A stretch of 64,000 nucleotides of DNA, from assembly GCF_001690685.1 (NCBI RefSeq), contig NZ_LZGL01000020.1, positions 1 through 64,000 on the forward strand, given 5' to 3'. The DNA is from Gilliamella sp. wkB112 (GTDB lineage: Bacteria > Pseudomonadota > Gammaproteobacteria > Enterobacterales > Orbaceae). Under the pieces are notes generated by a model, which saw only the letters and a program-made list of their open reading frames with translations, was not told the origin of the DNA and ran no database searches. The position numbers were made by a program, and so were the translations under genes. Below, piece by piece: positions 1-9,702 of this stretch. Every line of letters begins with the position of its first letter. The first letter of the stretch is position 1.

Positions 1-36
1 TTTCGCTGATTCAGTTTGCTGTCTCAAGGGCTGCGT

Positions 37-65
37 ATACTACGCTACACCTTCTTATTCGTCAA
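37..65 (-). promoter_or_regulatory. rRNA operon P2-type promoter
   Basis: On the minus strand a -35 TTGACG (60-65) and a -10 TAGTAT (37-42) are separated by 17 bp and followed by a GC-rich start region (ACGCAGCCC). This is the arrangement of an enterobacterial rrn P2 promoter, about 110 bp downstream of the P1-like element. Transcription would leave the window at base 1, so the 16S gene itself is not visible. Inferred from order, spacing and resemblance to E. coli rrnB. Confidence 0.75.
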
Positions 66-145
66 GATCTTTTTTCTAAAATTTCGATCTTGCTCACTAA
101 CTTGCCACTGCCTGATTGCTCATCACTGCGTGTCAGTGGATGCGC

Positions 146-173
146 ATTATAGGGGCTTCATTTTTTTTGGCAA
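146..173 (-). promoter_or_regulatory. rRNA operon P1-type promoter
   Basis: On the minus strand TTGCCA (168-173), a 16-bp spacer and TATAAT (146-151) are followed by GCGC and CCACTGACACG. This closely copies the remembered E. coli rrnB P1 core, including the 16-bp spacer and GC-rich discriminator associated with ppGpp and initiating-NTP control. The bases upstream (174-205) are A/T-rich and could act as an UP element. murI lies immediately upstream, as in the E. coli murI-rrnB arrangement. Confidence 0.85.
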
Positions 174-210
174 GTAAAAAAGATCAATTATTTATTTAGT
201 CGCATAACCT

Positions 211-1035
211 TTAAACACCCAAAATGTTAATTGATTGATATTTAATGAGATTATAGTTTACTAATTTTGGAATTAGTTTTTGCACATATTGATTATACGT
301 TGTACTTAATACAATATTTTCTCTATCAGAACGGAATATCTTATTTGCATCATATTGTGCATTGAGTAAATTATAAACACGAAAAGCAATTGCATGACCC
401 GAATCAATAAAAGTTGCTTTTGGGAAAATTATTTGTAGTTCTTCCTTAATGAATGGGTAATGGGTACAACCTAAAACTATAGTATCAGGTACTGTTGTTA
501 AGCAAAGCCAAGGCTTTAATAGGTACCTCAATTGTTGCATATCTACAGCAATACCTTGTAATTTATTTTCTGCAATAAGAGCTAATTCTGACAAACCAAG
601 CAGATTAACAGTACAATTTTTGGCAAATTCATTAATTAAATTCGTTGTGTAAGCCCGTTGTATTGTTGCTTTGGTCGCTAAAAGTCCAATACATTTATTT
701 TGGGTAATTTGGCTAGCCGGTTTGATGGCTGGTACTACGCCCACAATTGGGAAGGGAAAATTAGCGCGTAAACTAGGTAAACATATTGTGCTTGCGGTAT
801 TACAAGCAATCACAGCTAGACTAATTGAATAAGATTTTGTAATTGCTTCAATAACCGAATTTACTCGGTCAATAAGAAACTCAGTGGATTTATCACCATA
901 TGGAAACATTTCATTATCAAATGCATAAATGTAATGTAAATTAGGCATTTTTTTGTAAATTTCATTATAGACAGATAATCCACCAATACCAGAATCAAAC
1001 ACTAATATCGATGGAGGTTGTCTTCTAATATTCAT
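211..1035 (-). CDS. murI: Glutamate racemase
   Basis: Cofactor-independent racemase that converts L-glutamate to the D-glutamate used in peptidoglycan precursors; cytoplasmic. The 274-residue product has the family's N-terminal VFDSGIGGLSV motif (about residues 12-22) and the two catalytic cysteines in their usual contexts, ACNTAST (Cys78) and LGCTHYPF (Cys190). Length is close to E. coli MurI (285). It is transcribed away from metK and toward the rRNA promoters, the same neighbour relation as E. coli murI-rrnB. Start ATG at 1035 is the only reasonable one before the DSGIGG motif. Confidence 0.96.
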   Translation of the reverse strand: MNIRRQPPSILVFDSGIGGLSVYNEIYKKMPNLHYIYAFDNEMFPYGDKSTEFLIDRVNSVIEAITKSYSISLAVIACNTASTICLPSLRANFPFPIVGVVPAIKPASQITQNKCIGLLATKATIQRAYTTNLINEFAKNCTVNLLGLSELALIAENKLQGIAVDMQQLRYLLKPWLCLTTVPDTIVLGCTHYPFIKEELQIIFPKATFIDSGHAIAFRVYNLLNAQYDANKIFRSDRENIVLSTTYNQYVQKLIPKLVNYNLIKYQSINILGV

Positions 1036-1151
1036 ACCTGTTAACTAAAAATCGATTATAAAGAAGAATAAATGCGCACTATCGTAAATTGATTACAAAT
1101 TAATGCAAGTAATTTTATTTAAGCTAATACTAGCTTTTTAGTTTATAAATA

Positions 1152-1175
1152 ATTAGAATAGACGTCTAGATGGTA
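1152..1175. promoter_or_regulatory. MetJ operator (met boxes) upstream of metK
   Basis: A perfect 8-bp met box AGACGTCT lies at 1160-1167, flanked in register by degenerate boxes ATTAGAAT (1152-1159) and AGATGGTA (1168-1175). MetJ with S-adenosylmethionine binds tandem 8-bp boxes cooperatively, and metK is a classical target. The same perfect box occurs before metA at 60176. The operator sits 77-100 bp upstream of the metK ATG. No metJ gene is visible in the window. Confidence 0.8.
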
Positions 1176-1251
1176 AAACTGCTAAAATAAAAACCTTACC
1201 GCTCTACTTCATATTTTAAGCATTACATCCGATAAATTAAGAAGGTATATC

Positions 1252-2403
1252 ATGTCAGAATTCCTATTTACTTCAGAATCCGTTTCAGAAGGTCATCCAG
1301 ATAAAATCGCTGATCAAATTTCAGATGCTGTACTTGATGCTATATTAAAACAAGATCCTAAGGCTCATGTAGCTTGTGAAACATACATCAAAACTGGTAT
1401 GGCTCTAGTAGGTGGAGAAATTACGACTTCTGCTTGGGTTGATATTGAAGAATTAACTAGAAACACAATTAATAACATTGGTTACACTAGTTCAGAAATG
1501 GGATTTGATGCCAATTCATGTGCAGTACTTAATGTAATTGGTAAACAGTCACCCGATATTAATCAAGGTGTTAACCGAGGTAACCCTTTAGAGCAAGGTG
1601 CTGGTGATCAAGGTATTATGTTTGGTTATGCAACTAATGAAATGCCAAATTTGATGCCCGCAGCAATTAGCTATGCGCATGATTTAATGCGTCGTCAGGC
1701 CGAAGTAAGAAAAAATGGTTCACTACCATGGTTAAGGCCTGATGCTAAAAGCCAAGTTACCTTGATATATGATAATAATCAGATTAAAGGGGTTGATACC
1801 ATCGTTTTATCTACACAGCATTCTCCCGAAATAGAACAAAAAGCACTACATGAAGCTGTAATGGAAGAAATTATTAAACCAACCTTACCTGCCGAATGGT
1901 TAACTGCCAGAACTAAATATTTCATTAATCCTACTGGACGCTTTGTTATTGGTGGACCTATGGGTGATTGCGGATTAACTGGACGAAAGATAATCGTTGA
2001 TACTTATGGTGGTGCAGCAAGACATGGTGGTGGTGCTTTTTCTGGCAAAGATCCATCTAAAGTAGACCGTTCTGCTGCCTATGCAGCCCGTTATGTGGCT
2101 AAAAACATTGTTGCGTCAGGGATTGCTGATAAATGTGAACTACAAATATCTTATGCAATTGGTGTCGCCAATCCAACTTCAATTTATGTAAATACCTTTG
2201 GTACAGAAAAAATAAATCATGAAAAGATTGTAGCATTAATTAAGGAATTTTTTGATTTAAGACCTTATGGACTTATCCAAATGCTAAATCTTATTCAACC
2301 AATTTATCAAAAAACAGCATCTTATGGTCACTTTGGCCGCGATATATTCCCTTGGGAACAAACAGATAAAACAGCAGTTCTACGTGATGCAGCAGGCTTA
2401 TAA
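1252..2403 (+). CDS. metK: S-adenosylmethionine synthetase
   Basis: Makes S-adenosylmethionine from methionine and ATP with release of phosphate and diphosphate; a cytoplasmic tetramer. The 383-residue protein matches the E. coli enzyme (384) throughout, with [10 protein letters not shown] at the N-terminus (active-site His15), [12 protein letters not shown] in the ATP region and the glycine-rich [17 protein letters not shown] loop. It ends in the family-typical DAAGL-type tail. A Shine-Dalgarno AGAAGG precedes the ATG. Probable repression by MetJ through the upstream met boxes. Its last codons overlap the start of sprT. Confidence 0.98.
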   Translation: MSEFLFTSESVSEGHPDKIADQISDAVLDAILKQDPKAHVACETYIKTGMALVGGEITTSAWVDIEELTRNTINNIGYTSSEMGFDANSCAVLNVIGKQSPDINQGVNRGNPLEQGAGDQGIMFGYATNEMPNLMPAAISYAHDLMRRQAEVRKNGSLPWLRPDAKSQVTLIYDNNQIKGVDTIVLSTQHSPEIEQKALHEAVMEEIIKPTLPAEWLTARTKYFINPTGRFVIGGPMGDCGLTGRKIIVDTYGGAARHGGGAFSGKDPSKVDRSAAYAARYVAKNIVASGIADKCELQISYAIGVANPTSIYVNTFGTEKINHEKIVALIKEFFDLRPYGLIQMLNLIQPIYQKTASYGHFGRDIFPWEQTDKTAVLRDAAGL

Positions 2404-2893
2404 ACGAATACCAATCTATTTACATAATCAAGTATTGGCTTGCCTAAGACAGCACTTAGCGCAAGCCAATAACTTTTTACAGATAGAATATACTGAACCC
2501 AAAATCACCTATAGACTGAAAGGTAGTGTTGCTGGTAGTGCTTTTTTGAGTCGCTGGGAAATTCAGCTTAATACAACAATGCTTAATGAAAATGACAAAA
2601 CTTTTATTGAAGAGGTAATTCCTCATGAATTAGCTCACCTAATCGTGTTCAAAAAGTTTGGTAAAGTAAAACCACATGGGAAAGAGTGGCAATATATAAT
2701 GTCGGTGGTTTTAGGCAAAACACCTAAAACTACACATAATTTTAACGTGAAAAAAAGTAATAATTATTTATATTATTGTTTATGCCAAGAACATTATTTA
2801 TCTAAAATAAGACATAATAAAATTCTGCACAACAAAACAGAGTATTTATGCAAGAAATGCGGTACTATACTCAAACTTAAAAATTCTATTTGA
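2387..2893 (+). CDS. sprT: SprT family zinc metalloprotease-like protein
   Basis: SprT-like protein (168 residues; E. coli SprT is 165) carrying the gluzincin motif HELAH at residues 80-84 and a C-terminal zinc-ribbon-like cysteine set (Cys131, 133, 155, 158). The ATG at 2387, inside the last codons of metK and in another frame, gives the length and N-terminus expected for the family; the longer frame opening at 2324 would add 21 residues translated wholly from metK. The overlap suggests translational coupling. E. coli keeps metK, galP and sprT close together. The precise cellular role of bacterial SprT is not well established. Confidence 0.88.
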   Translation: MQQAYKRIPIYLHNQVLACLRQHLAQANNFLQIEYTEPKITYRLKGSVAGSAFLSRWEIQLNTTMLNENDKTFIEEVIPHELAHLIVFKKFGKVKPHGKEWQYIMSVVLGKTPKTTHNFNVKKSNNYLYYCLCQEHYLSKIRHNKILHNKTEYLCKKCGTILKLKNSI

Positions 2894-2908
2894 TATATAG
2901 TATATTGC

Positions 2909-3520
2909 ATGTGTAAATTAGATTTTCATTTCTACAAAAGTTCTATATTTATAGTAATTCTTAGTGGATTTCTTTATATCATAGGTAATTTTTTCCTACC
3001 TTTATATGATGGATTAACTGTAACATTAATAGAACATTCTCAATCCCTGTTTTTATTATTCATGTGTGCTTATACTTACCGTTATACTAAGCGAGTAAGT
3101 AATACTCCTGATCTTTATAAATTCTGGATTTGGACAATATTTTGGTGGTTTATGCTGTTTGGACGAGGAATTAGTTGGGGAAGAGATTTTTTTCCAGAAG
3201 TGCCTCGCTTTTATTATAAAATAATAGCTAGCATTTTAATGGCAATTCCTATACTGGGAATATTTTTGCCAACTATTCGTCGAGAGATAGTAAGGCGCTT
3301 TAAATTTGAACAGATTCCTGTTTGGCATATTATATTTGCATTTCTTTTTTTAGGTATTGCCGATATTGCTGAACATCATCGCATTGGGCACCAATTTTTA
3401 GTAATGACTAAAGAACGAAAGGATTTAATTGAAGAATTAATGGAAATACCTTGTTTACTTAGTTTAGCTTTAATCACTTTTTATATGCAAAAAAATGAAC
3501 AGAAAAGGTTAAACTCATAA
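2909..3520 (+). CDS. Membrane protein of unknown function
   Basis: I do not recognise this 203-residue protein. It has about five hydrophobic segments (roughly residues 12-32, 44-56, 71-85, 104-122 and 140-155, with a weaker one near 180-195), a Trp-rich stretch around residues 73-83, and a conserved-looking charged loop with AEHHRIGHQ near residue 155. It is therefore a polytopic inner-membrane protein. Its TAA stop overlaps the rlmJ ATG (TAATG), so the two are probably translationally coupled in a sprT-orf-rlmJ transcript. No strong Shine-Dalgarno precedes the ATG at 2909, so the start is less certain than the frame. Confidence 0.8.
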   Translation: MCKLDFHFYKSSIFIVILSGFLYIIGNFFLPLYDGLTVTLIEHSQSLFLLFMCAYTYRYTKRVSNTPDLYKFWIWTIFWWFMLFGRGISWGRDFFPEVPRFYYKIIASILMAIPILGIFLPTIRREIVRRFKFEQIPVWHIIFAFLFLGIADIAEHHRIGHQFLVMTKERKDLIEELMEIPCLLSLALITFYMQKNEQKRLNS

Positions 3521-4362
3521 TGTTAAGTTATCGCCATAGTTATCATGCAGGTAATCATGCTGATGTATTAAAACATATCGTATTAACACTTTGCATTGAA
3601 GCATTAAAAGAGAAAGAAAAAGCGTTTTTATATTTAGATACTCACTCCGGTGCTGGAAGGTATTTATTGCAAGGTGAGCATGCAGAAAAAACTGGAGAGT
3701 ACTTATCAGGTGTTAACTTAATCTGGCAACAGCCAAACATGCCTGATTTACTCAATACTTATATTTCTATTTTGAAACGTTATAATCCTCATGAAACCTT
3801 GAAATACTATCCAGGTTCACCATTAATTGCCAAACAGCTATTACGTGAGCAAGATCAACTCAATCTTACCGAATTACATCCAGCTGATTATTCATTATTA
3901 AGGCAGGAATTTATTAAAGATAAACGCACCAGAGTTTTACGTGAAGATGGTTTTATCCAACTAAAATCGAAACTACCACCTAAATCACGTCGAGGCATTA
4001 TATTGATTGATCCATCTTATGAGATCAAAAACGATTACCATCAAATTCCCACATCACTACTAGAAGCATACAAACGTTTTGCTACTGGCGTTTATTTAAT
4101 ATGGTATCCAGTAGTATCTCGTTCCCAAACACAGAGAATGATTGAAGGTATTGTAAATCTAGGTATTAAAAGAATTTCACAATTTGAATTATCTATAAAA
4201 CCAGATAATAATCAGAAAGGGATGACCTCATCAGGTATGATTGTTGTTAACCCTCCATGGAAATTACAAGAACAAATGCAAATTATTATGCCTTGGTTAA
4301 CAACTGTTCTGGACATAGAACAAACTGGTAATTTTACTATTAAACAATTAGTTTCTGAGTAG
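3520..4362 (+). CDS. rlmJ: 23S rRNA (adenine-2030 N6)-methyltransferase RlmJ
   Basis: SAM-dependent methyltransferase that modifies A2030 of 23S rRNA. The 280-residue length equals E. coli RlmJ, and the N-terminal MLSYRHSYHAGNHADVLKH, LDTHSGAGRY (SAM site, about residues 39-48), YPGSPLIAKQLLREQD and TSSGMIVVNPPWKL segments are all recognisable. The catalytic motif IV, DPPY in E. coli (164-167), reads DPSY here at the same residue numbers, an unusual change in the N6-adenine methyltransferase signature. The start codon overlaps the stop of the upstream membrane protein gene. Function is likely retained but the motif change leaves some doubt. Confidence 0.93.
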   Translation: MLSYRHSYHAGNHADVLKHIVLTLCIEALKEKEKAFLYLDTHSGAGRYLLQGEHAEKTGEYLSGVNLIWQQPNMPDLLNTYISILKRYNPHETLKYYPGSPLIAKQLLREQDQLNLTELHPADYSLLRQEFIKDKRTRVLREDGFIQLKSKLPPKSRRGIILIDPSYEIKNDYHQIPTSLLEAYKRFATGVYLIWYPVVSRSQTQRMIEGIVNLGIKRISQFELSIKPDNNQKGMTSSGMIVVNPPWKLQEQMQIIMPWLTTVLDIEQTGNFTIKQLVSE

Positions 4363-4372
4363 TTACTATTTT

Positions 4373-4395
4373 AAAAGCGAGGATATCTCGCTTTT
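4373..4395 (+). terminator. Rho-independent terminator after rlmJ
   Basis: Nine-base-pair stem AAAAGCGAG / CTCGCTTTT with a 5-nt loop, followed by TTATAG. It lies 11 bp after the rlmJ stop and ends the metK/sprT-side plus-strand transcript before the convergent dgkA. Confidence 0.75.
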
Positions 4396-4459
4396 TATAG
4401 ATCTCAGCAATCAAATACTTCATAAAATAAGCACTAAGATAGGTTCGAGTAAGGCAGGA

Positions 4460-4828
4460 TTAAGGAAAAAAGTGACAAGAAAATATATAAATCCACAAAG
4501 TCACCATCAATAATAGTGACAAACACACTGCTGCAGAACCATAATCTTTAGCACGTCCTGATAACTCATTCCGCTCACTACCAATTCGATCTACAACACA
4601 TTCAATCGCACTATTAATAAGCTCAACAATCATCACTACACCAATGGATCCAAGTAATAAAATACGTTCATAGATAGAAAAATTGATTAGCATGACAGTT
4701 ATATAAGCAACTATCAATAAAATCAATTCTTGGCGAAAAGCGGCTTCGTATTGAATCGCAGATTTAAAGCCTTTTATAGAATATTTAGTTGCATTAATTA
4801 TGCGTTGTAATCCTGTCGCTTTTTCCAT
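4460..4828 (-). CDS. dgkA: Diacylglycerol kinase
   Basis: Small integral-membrane kinase that phosphorylates diacylglycerol to phosphatidic acid, recycling lipid released during periplasmic glucan and lipid A modification. The 122 residues match E. coli DgkA (122): NATKYSIKGFKSAIQYEAAFRQE at the N-terminal amphipathic region, then three membrane helices, and the signature NSAIECVVDRIGSERNELSGRAKD-type segment with the catalytic glutamate and Asp. It sits 21 bp downstream of accA on the same strand. Confidence 0.96.
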   Translation of the reverse strand: MEKATGLQRIINATKYSIKGFKSAIQYEAAFRQELILLIVAYITVMLINFSIYERILLLGSIGVVMIVELINSAIECVVDRIGSERNELSGRAKDYGSAAVCLSLLLMVTLWIYIFSCHFFP

Positions 4829-4849
4829 AATAACATTCCAAAATTGGTA

Positions 4850-5809
4850 TTATCTTACATAACCATAATTCATCAGACGTTGAAATCTTCTTTCAAGTAA
4901 TACTGATAAATCCATGCCTTCAAGTTCGTTAAGATCACTAATTAATTGTTTTTTAAGAGAACTAGCAACTGCAATATAATCACGATGAGCACCACCTAGA
5001 GGTTCAGGTATTACAGAATCAATCAAATTTAATTTAAATAATCTATCGGCAGTCATATTCATGGCCTCAGCGGCAATAGGTGCTTTATCGGCACTTTTCC
5101 ATAAAATTGAGGCACATCCTTCAGGTGAAATAACAGAATAAGTACTATATTGAAGCATATTAACTTTATCTGATACCCCGATAGCTAGAGCGCCTCCAGA
5201 ACCACCTTCACCGATCACCGTACAAACTGTTGGCACTTTTAAACGAGACATTTCACGTAAATTACGAGCAATCGCTTCAGCCTGTCCACGTTCTTCAGCA
5301 CCAATACCAGGATAAGCGCCAGGAGTATCAATAAAAGTAATAATTGGCAGTTTGAAACGCTCTGCTAATTGCATTAATCGTAAAGCTTTACGATACCCCT
5401 CTGGTGCTGGCATACCAAAATTTCGATAAACCTTTTGCTTAGTTTCGCGACCTTTTTGATGACCGATGACCATTACCGGACGCTCATCAATACGAGCTAT
5501 TCCACCAACAATTGCTTTATCATCAGCATAGGCTCTATCACCCGCTAACTCATCAAAATCAGTAAAAATTTCTTTAATATAATCTAACGTATAAGGTCGA
5601 TTGGGATGTCTAGCTAATTGTGCAACTTCCCAAGGAGATAAATTTGAAAATATTTTTTTAGTTAGCTCACGGCTTTTTTGATTTAACTGTTTAATTTCTT
5701 TATCTAAATTAATATCTAATTCCACTTGTTGTGAATCAATATTCTTTAAGGAATTAATTTTTAGTTCTAATTCCGCGATCGGCTTTTCAAATTCCAAAAA
5801 ATTGTTCAT
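4850..5809 (-). CDS. accA: Acetyl-CoA carboxylase carboxyltransferase subunit alpha
   Basis: Alpha subunit of the carboxyltransferase half of acetyl-CoA carboxylase, transferring CO2 from carboxybiotin to acetyl-CoA to form malonyl-CoA. Starting at [15 protein letters not shown] (ATG at 5809) gives 319 residues, identical to E. coli AccA. The frame remains open to 5860 but the extra N-terminal residues have no counterpart in the family. Recognisable segments include [29 protein letters not shown] and the oxyanion-hole region [13 protein letters not shown] dnaE-accA order is conserved with E. coli. A GAGG lies 14 nt upstream of the chosen start, longer than ideal. Confidence 0.95.
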   Translation of the reverse strand: MNNFLEFEKPIAELELKINSLKNIDSQQVELDINLDKEIKQLNQKSRELTKKIFSNLSPWEVAQLARHPNRPYTLDYIKEIFTDFDELAGDRAYADDKAIVGGIARIDERPVMVIGHQKGRETKQKVYRNFGMPAPEGYRKALRLMQLAERFKLPIITFIDTPGAYPGIGAEERGQAEAIARNLREMSRLKVPTVCTVIGEGGSGGALAIGVSDKVNMLQYSTYSVISPEGCASILWKSADKAPIAAEAMNMTADRLFKLNLIDSVIPEPLGGAHRDYIAVASSLKKQLISDLNELEGMDLSVLLERRFQRLMNYGYVR

Positions 5810-6035
5810 AACGATTATGATTGCCTCTTGTTTTATTTTGTATTTTTTATAAATACACAACTATATTTAATATACTGACTATTTCTTAAAATAAAATTAA
5901 GCCAATTCTACTATGTAATACTCATTGAAGTCATCTATATTTATTTCATTTACATTAATAATAAAAGATCATATTTATGCTAAATAAGATGACATTATTT
6001 ATTTTAACCAAATGTTACTAATTAATTTTCACCTA

Positions 6036-9000
6036 TTAAAATTCAAACTCAATACGATCATTACCAAGTAATGTCTTTAATTCAATAATAAGTGCATCTT
6101 CTGGTACAATTCTCCAAGCTGTTCCAAATTGGATCCTTACAACGCTATCGTCTCTCTGGTAATAAAGATTAACTGGCACACTACCATGTCGGAAAGATTC
6201 AAACACTTGTTGTAAACGCGGTAACATTGCATGGTTTACCTCATTTTCAAGTAAAGTAATGGCTAGTCCTTTAACATATTTAGTCCGAGCATCTTTCAAA
6301 TCAACAATCTCTCGAACTGACATTTTAAGCCCACCATTAAAATCATCATTGCTGACTTGCCCTGTAACTATTAAGATTTTATCCTTTACTAACAAGTGCT
6401 CAAATTTTTCTAATGTATCTGCAAAAAGCATAGCATCTATACGACCAGAACGATCATCTAAGGTGAATAAACCAATTCTATTACCTTTCTTCGTGATTCT
6501 TACTCTAGCATCAACTACAATACCAGCAAGAGTTATCATTTTTCCCCACCCAGTTGGAGATGCCTCACTAATACGTACACCTCCGGCATAACGATTTAGT
6601 TCCTTTAAATATTGGGTAACTGGGTGCCCAGTTAAATAAAGGCCTAATGCATCACGTTCACCATCAAGTAAAACTTGTTCAGGTAATTCCGGAACAGCGG
6701 CATAAGCATGTTCTACTTGTTCTGGTTCTTCTGCTAAAACACCAAACATATCTTCTTGACCAATATCTTGAGCTTTAGCATATTGATCAGCAGCTTGCAT
6801 TGCGTCACTAATACTATGTAGAATTGCCGCCCTATGAGGTCCTAATTTATCAAATGCACCAGCCATGGTTAGTTTTTCAAGCACTCGACGATTAATTTTC
6901 TTCATGTCACTACGAGCACAAAGTTCAAAAATATTTTTGAAATAGCCACCACTATTACGTGCTTCAACAATTGCCTCAATTGGACCTTCACCCACACCTT
7001 TTATGGCACCAATACCATAAACAATTTCCCCTTTATCATTTACATGAAAGTGATAAAGTCCACTATTTATATCTGGTGGATTAACTTTTAACCCCATTCG
7101 TAAACATTCATCAACTAAACCAACAATCTTATCAGTATTATCCATATCTGCTGTCATTACTGCTGCCATGAACTCAGCAGGAAAATGCGTTTTTAACCAT
7201 AAAGTTTGATAAGAAACAAGAGCATAAGCTGCTGAATGAGACTTATTAAACCCATAACCAGCAAACTTTTCTACCAGGTCAAATATGTGCATGGAAAGTT
7301 CACCGTCCACACCTTGTTTTTCAGCGCCTTCTTTAAATACGGAACGTTGTTTAGCCATCTCTTCTGGCTTTTTCTTACCCATTGCTCGTCGAAGTAAATC
7401 GGCCCCACCCAATGTGTAACCTGATAAAGTTTGGGCGATTTGCATTACTTGTTCTTGATATAAAATAATACCGTATGTGGGTTCTAAAATGGGCTTTAAA
7501 GACTCATGTTGATGATTAATATCCGGATACGAGACTTCTTCTCGACCATGTTTACGATCAATAAAGTTATCAACCATACCCGATTGTAATGGTCCTGGAC
7601 GGAATAAAGCCACTAAGGCAATCATATCTTCAAAGCAGTCAGGTTTTAAGCGTCTAATTAAATCCTTCATTCCACGGGATTCTAACTGAAATACCGCAGT
7701 AGTTTCTGCCTTTAACAATAATTCAAAAGATTTTTCATCATTCAACGGAATATGGGTAATATCAATTTTTTTCTTACCTTCTCTGTCTTGACGTTCATTA
7801 ATCATTTTGATTGCCCAATCAATAATGGTTAATGTTCTAAGCCCCAAAAAGTCAAATTTTACTAAACCTGCATATTCAACATCATTTTTATCAAATTGAG
7901 TCACCGGATGATTGCCTTCCGGATCACAATAAATTGGTGAAAAATCTGTGATTTTAGTCGGTGAAATCACCACACCACCCGCATGTTTACCGGCATTTCG
8001 AGTTACACCTTCTAATTGCCGGGCAATATCAATTAATGATTTAATTTCTTCATTGTTGTCGTATAATTCTTGAAGTTGTGGTTCCACTTCAAAAGCTTTC
8101 GCCAACGTCATACCAGGATCTAAAGGAATCAGTTTTGAAATCCTATCCACAAATCCATATGGATGCCCAAGCACTCGCCCCACATCTCGAATAACGGCTT
8201 TAGCTGCCATGGTACCAAAGGTAATAATTTGGGACACCGCGTCTCGCCCATACATTTCTGCAACATGGTCAATAACTAGATCGCGCTTTTCCATACAAAA
8301 ATCGACATCAAAATCAGGCATTGAAACGCGTTCAGGATTTAAAAAACGTTCAAAAAGTAGATCAAACGCTAAAGGGTCTAAATCGGTTATTTTTAAAGAA
8401 TAGGCAACTAATGAACCTGCCCCTGAACCTCGTCCTGGACCAACAGGAATATCGTTATCTTTTGACCATTGTATGAATTCCATAACAATCAAAAAGTACC
8501 CTGGAAAGCCCATTTGATTAATTACGGTTAATTCTGTTTCTAAACGTTCGTCATATTCTGGTCGTCTTTGTTTTCGAATTTCGGGATCTGGAAAAAGGAA
8601 TTCAAGTCGTTCCTCTAATCCTATACGGGATTTATGTACTAAAAAATCTTCAGTTGACATATCTCCCGTCGGAAATTTAGGTAAAAAATATTCTCCCAAC
8701 CGAATTGTAACATTACACCGTTTTGCAATTTCAACACTATTTTCCAATGCTTCTGGAAGATCAGAAAATAGTTCACACATTTCTTGTTCGGTGCGTAAAT
8801 ATTGTTCTGGTGAATAATTTTTGGGTCTATTCGGATCGTCTAATGTGTTACCATCATGAATTGCGACTCTAATCTCATGAGCTTCAAAATCTAAAGAATT
8901 TAAAAAACGGACATCATTTGTTGCAACAACTGGTAACGTATGTTGTTCGGCAAGCTGCACTGCTGTATGAATAAATAATTCTTCGTTCAGTCGTTTAGTT

Positions 9001-9512
9001 CGTACCAATTCAAAATAAAAATGATCTGCAAAATTATCGATATAAAATTGTATTGCATTATCAATTATTGTTTGATTGTTACGGATGATTCCAATACCAA
9101 TATCACTATTCCGTCCAGCCAGTACGATTAAACCTTTACGGTGCTCTATTAACCATTCGTGATCAACAACAGGTAAATCACCAATATAACCTCGTTGGTA
9201 AGCCTTTGATATTAATAAAGTAAGATTCTGGTATCCTTCATTATTAACAGCTAAAATTGTTAAATGGTAAATATCATCTGGTAAATTAGCACTTTTAATT
9301 GCTAAATCAGCACCTATAATCGGCTTAATTCCTTTGGACATTGCGGAACCATAAAATTTTACCAAGCCACACAGATTACAAAAATCAGTGATTGCAAAAG
9401 CGGGCATCTGCAATTTGCTCACTTCATTTATTAATGTACTAACTTTTGCAATGCCATCAACCATTGAAAAGTCACTATGCAAATGAAGATGAATAAACTT
9501 AGGTTCTGCCAT
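6036..9512 (-). CDS. dnaE: DNA polymerase III subunit alpha
   Basis: Catalytic subunit of the replicative DNA polymerase. The ATG at 9512 gives [20 protein letters not shown], the PHP-domain N-terminus, and 1158 residues in total (E. coli 1160). The polymerase palm aspartates are visible in MPDFDVDFC and [11 protein letters not shown]. The [27 protein letters not shown] and [13 protein letters not shown] segments are intact, followed by helix-hairpin-helix and OB-fold regions ([13 protein letters not shown] near residue 1000). A TTG nine bases further upstream could start the frame but has no family support. Followed by accA as in E. coli. Confidence 0.97.
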   Translation of the reverse strand: MAEPKFIHLHLHSDFSMVDGIAKVSTLINEVSKLQMPAFAITDFCNLCGLVKFYGSAMSKGIKPIIGADLAIKSANLPDDIYHLTILAVNNEGYQNLTLLISKAYQRGYIGDLPVVDHEWLIEHRKGLIVLAGRNSDIGIGIIRNNQTIIDNAIQFYIDNFADHFYFELVRTKRLNEELFIHTAVQLAEQHTLPVVATNDVRFLNSLDFEAHEIRVAIHDGNTLDDPNRPKNYSPEQYLRTEQEMCELFSDLPEALENSVEIAKRCNVTIRLGEYFLPKFPTGDMSTEDFLVHKSRIGLEERLEFLFPDPEIRKQRRPEYDERLETELTVINQMGFPGYFLIVMEFIQWSKDNDIPVGPGRGSGAGSLVAYSLKITDLDPLAFDLLFERFLNPERVSMPDFDVDFCMEKRDLVIDHVAEMYGRDAVSQIITFGTMAAKAVIRDVGRVLGHPYGFVDRISKLIPLDPGMTLAKAFEVEPQLQELYDNNEEIKSLIDIARQLEGVTRNAGKHAGGVVISPTKITDFSPIYCDPEGNHPVTQFDKNDVEYAGLVKFDFLGLRTLTIIDWAIKMINERQDREGKKKIDITHIPLNDEKSFELLLKAETTAVFQLESRGMKDLIRRLKPDCFEDMIALVALFRPGPLQSGMVDNFIDRKHGREEVSYPDINHQHESLKPILEPTYGIILYQEQVMQIAQTLSGYTLGGADLLRRAMGKKKPEEMAKQRSVFKEGAEKQGVDGELSMHIFDLVEKFAGYGFNKSHSAAYALVSYQTLWLKTHFPAEFMAAVMTADMDNTDKIVGLVDECLRMGLKVNPPDINSGLYHFHVNDKGEIVYGIGAIKGVGEGPIEAIVEARNSGGYFKNIFELCARSDMKKINRRVLEKLTMAGAFDKLGPHRAAILHSISDAMQAADQYAKAQDIGQEDMFGVLAEEPEQVEHAYAAVPELPEQVLLDGERDALGLYLTGHPVTQYLKELNRYAGGVRISEASPTGWGKMITLAGIVVDARVRITKKGNRIGLFTLDDRSGRIDAMLFADTLEKFEHLLVKDKILIVTGQVSNDDFNGGLKMSVREIVDLKDARTKYVKGLAITLLENEVNHAMLPRLQQVFESFRHGSVPVNLYYQRDDSVVRIQFGTAWRIVPEDALIIELKTLLGNDRIEFEF

Positions 9513-9620
9513 AATTACCAAAAAAGATTACAATAAAAATATTTGTAATTATAACACAAGCAGTCTAAATATTCTTATTCTCTTTAGGTAGCAATAAACT
9601 AGCAACTTCAAACTGATAAT

Positions 9621-9655
9621 AAAAACTCTCGTATGTAAAACAAACGAGAGTTTTT
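9621..9655 (-). terminator. Terminator of gldA (bidirectional hairpin)
   Basis: Perfect 12-bp stem AAAAACTCTCGT (9621-9632) and ACGAGAGTTTTT (9644-9655) with an 11-nt loop. It lies 48 bp past the gldA stop on the minus strand and upstream of dnaE. T-runs flank both sides, so it could stop transcription from either direction. Confidence 0.8.
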
Positions 9656-9702
9656 TTTATTAATAAAAAATTTCAGTAGTTTCATAAAGTAAATTTAAAA
9701 AT

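Noticed and set aside
1036-1251. SAM riboswitch before metK
   Set aside because: No recognisable SAM-box helices; the met boxes explain regulation better and riboswitch control of metK is not typical for gammaproteobacteria. A short AAGCTA/TAGCTT repeat (1121-1136) is too weak to call.
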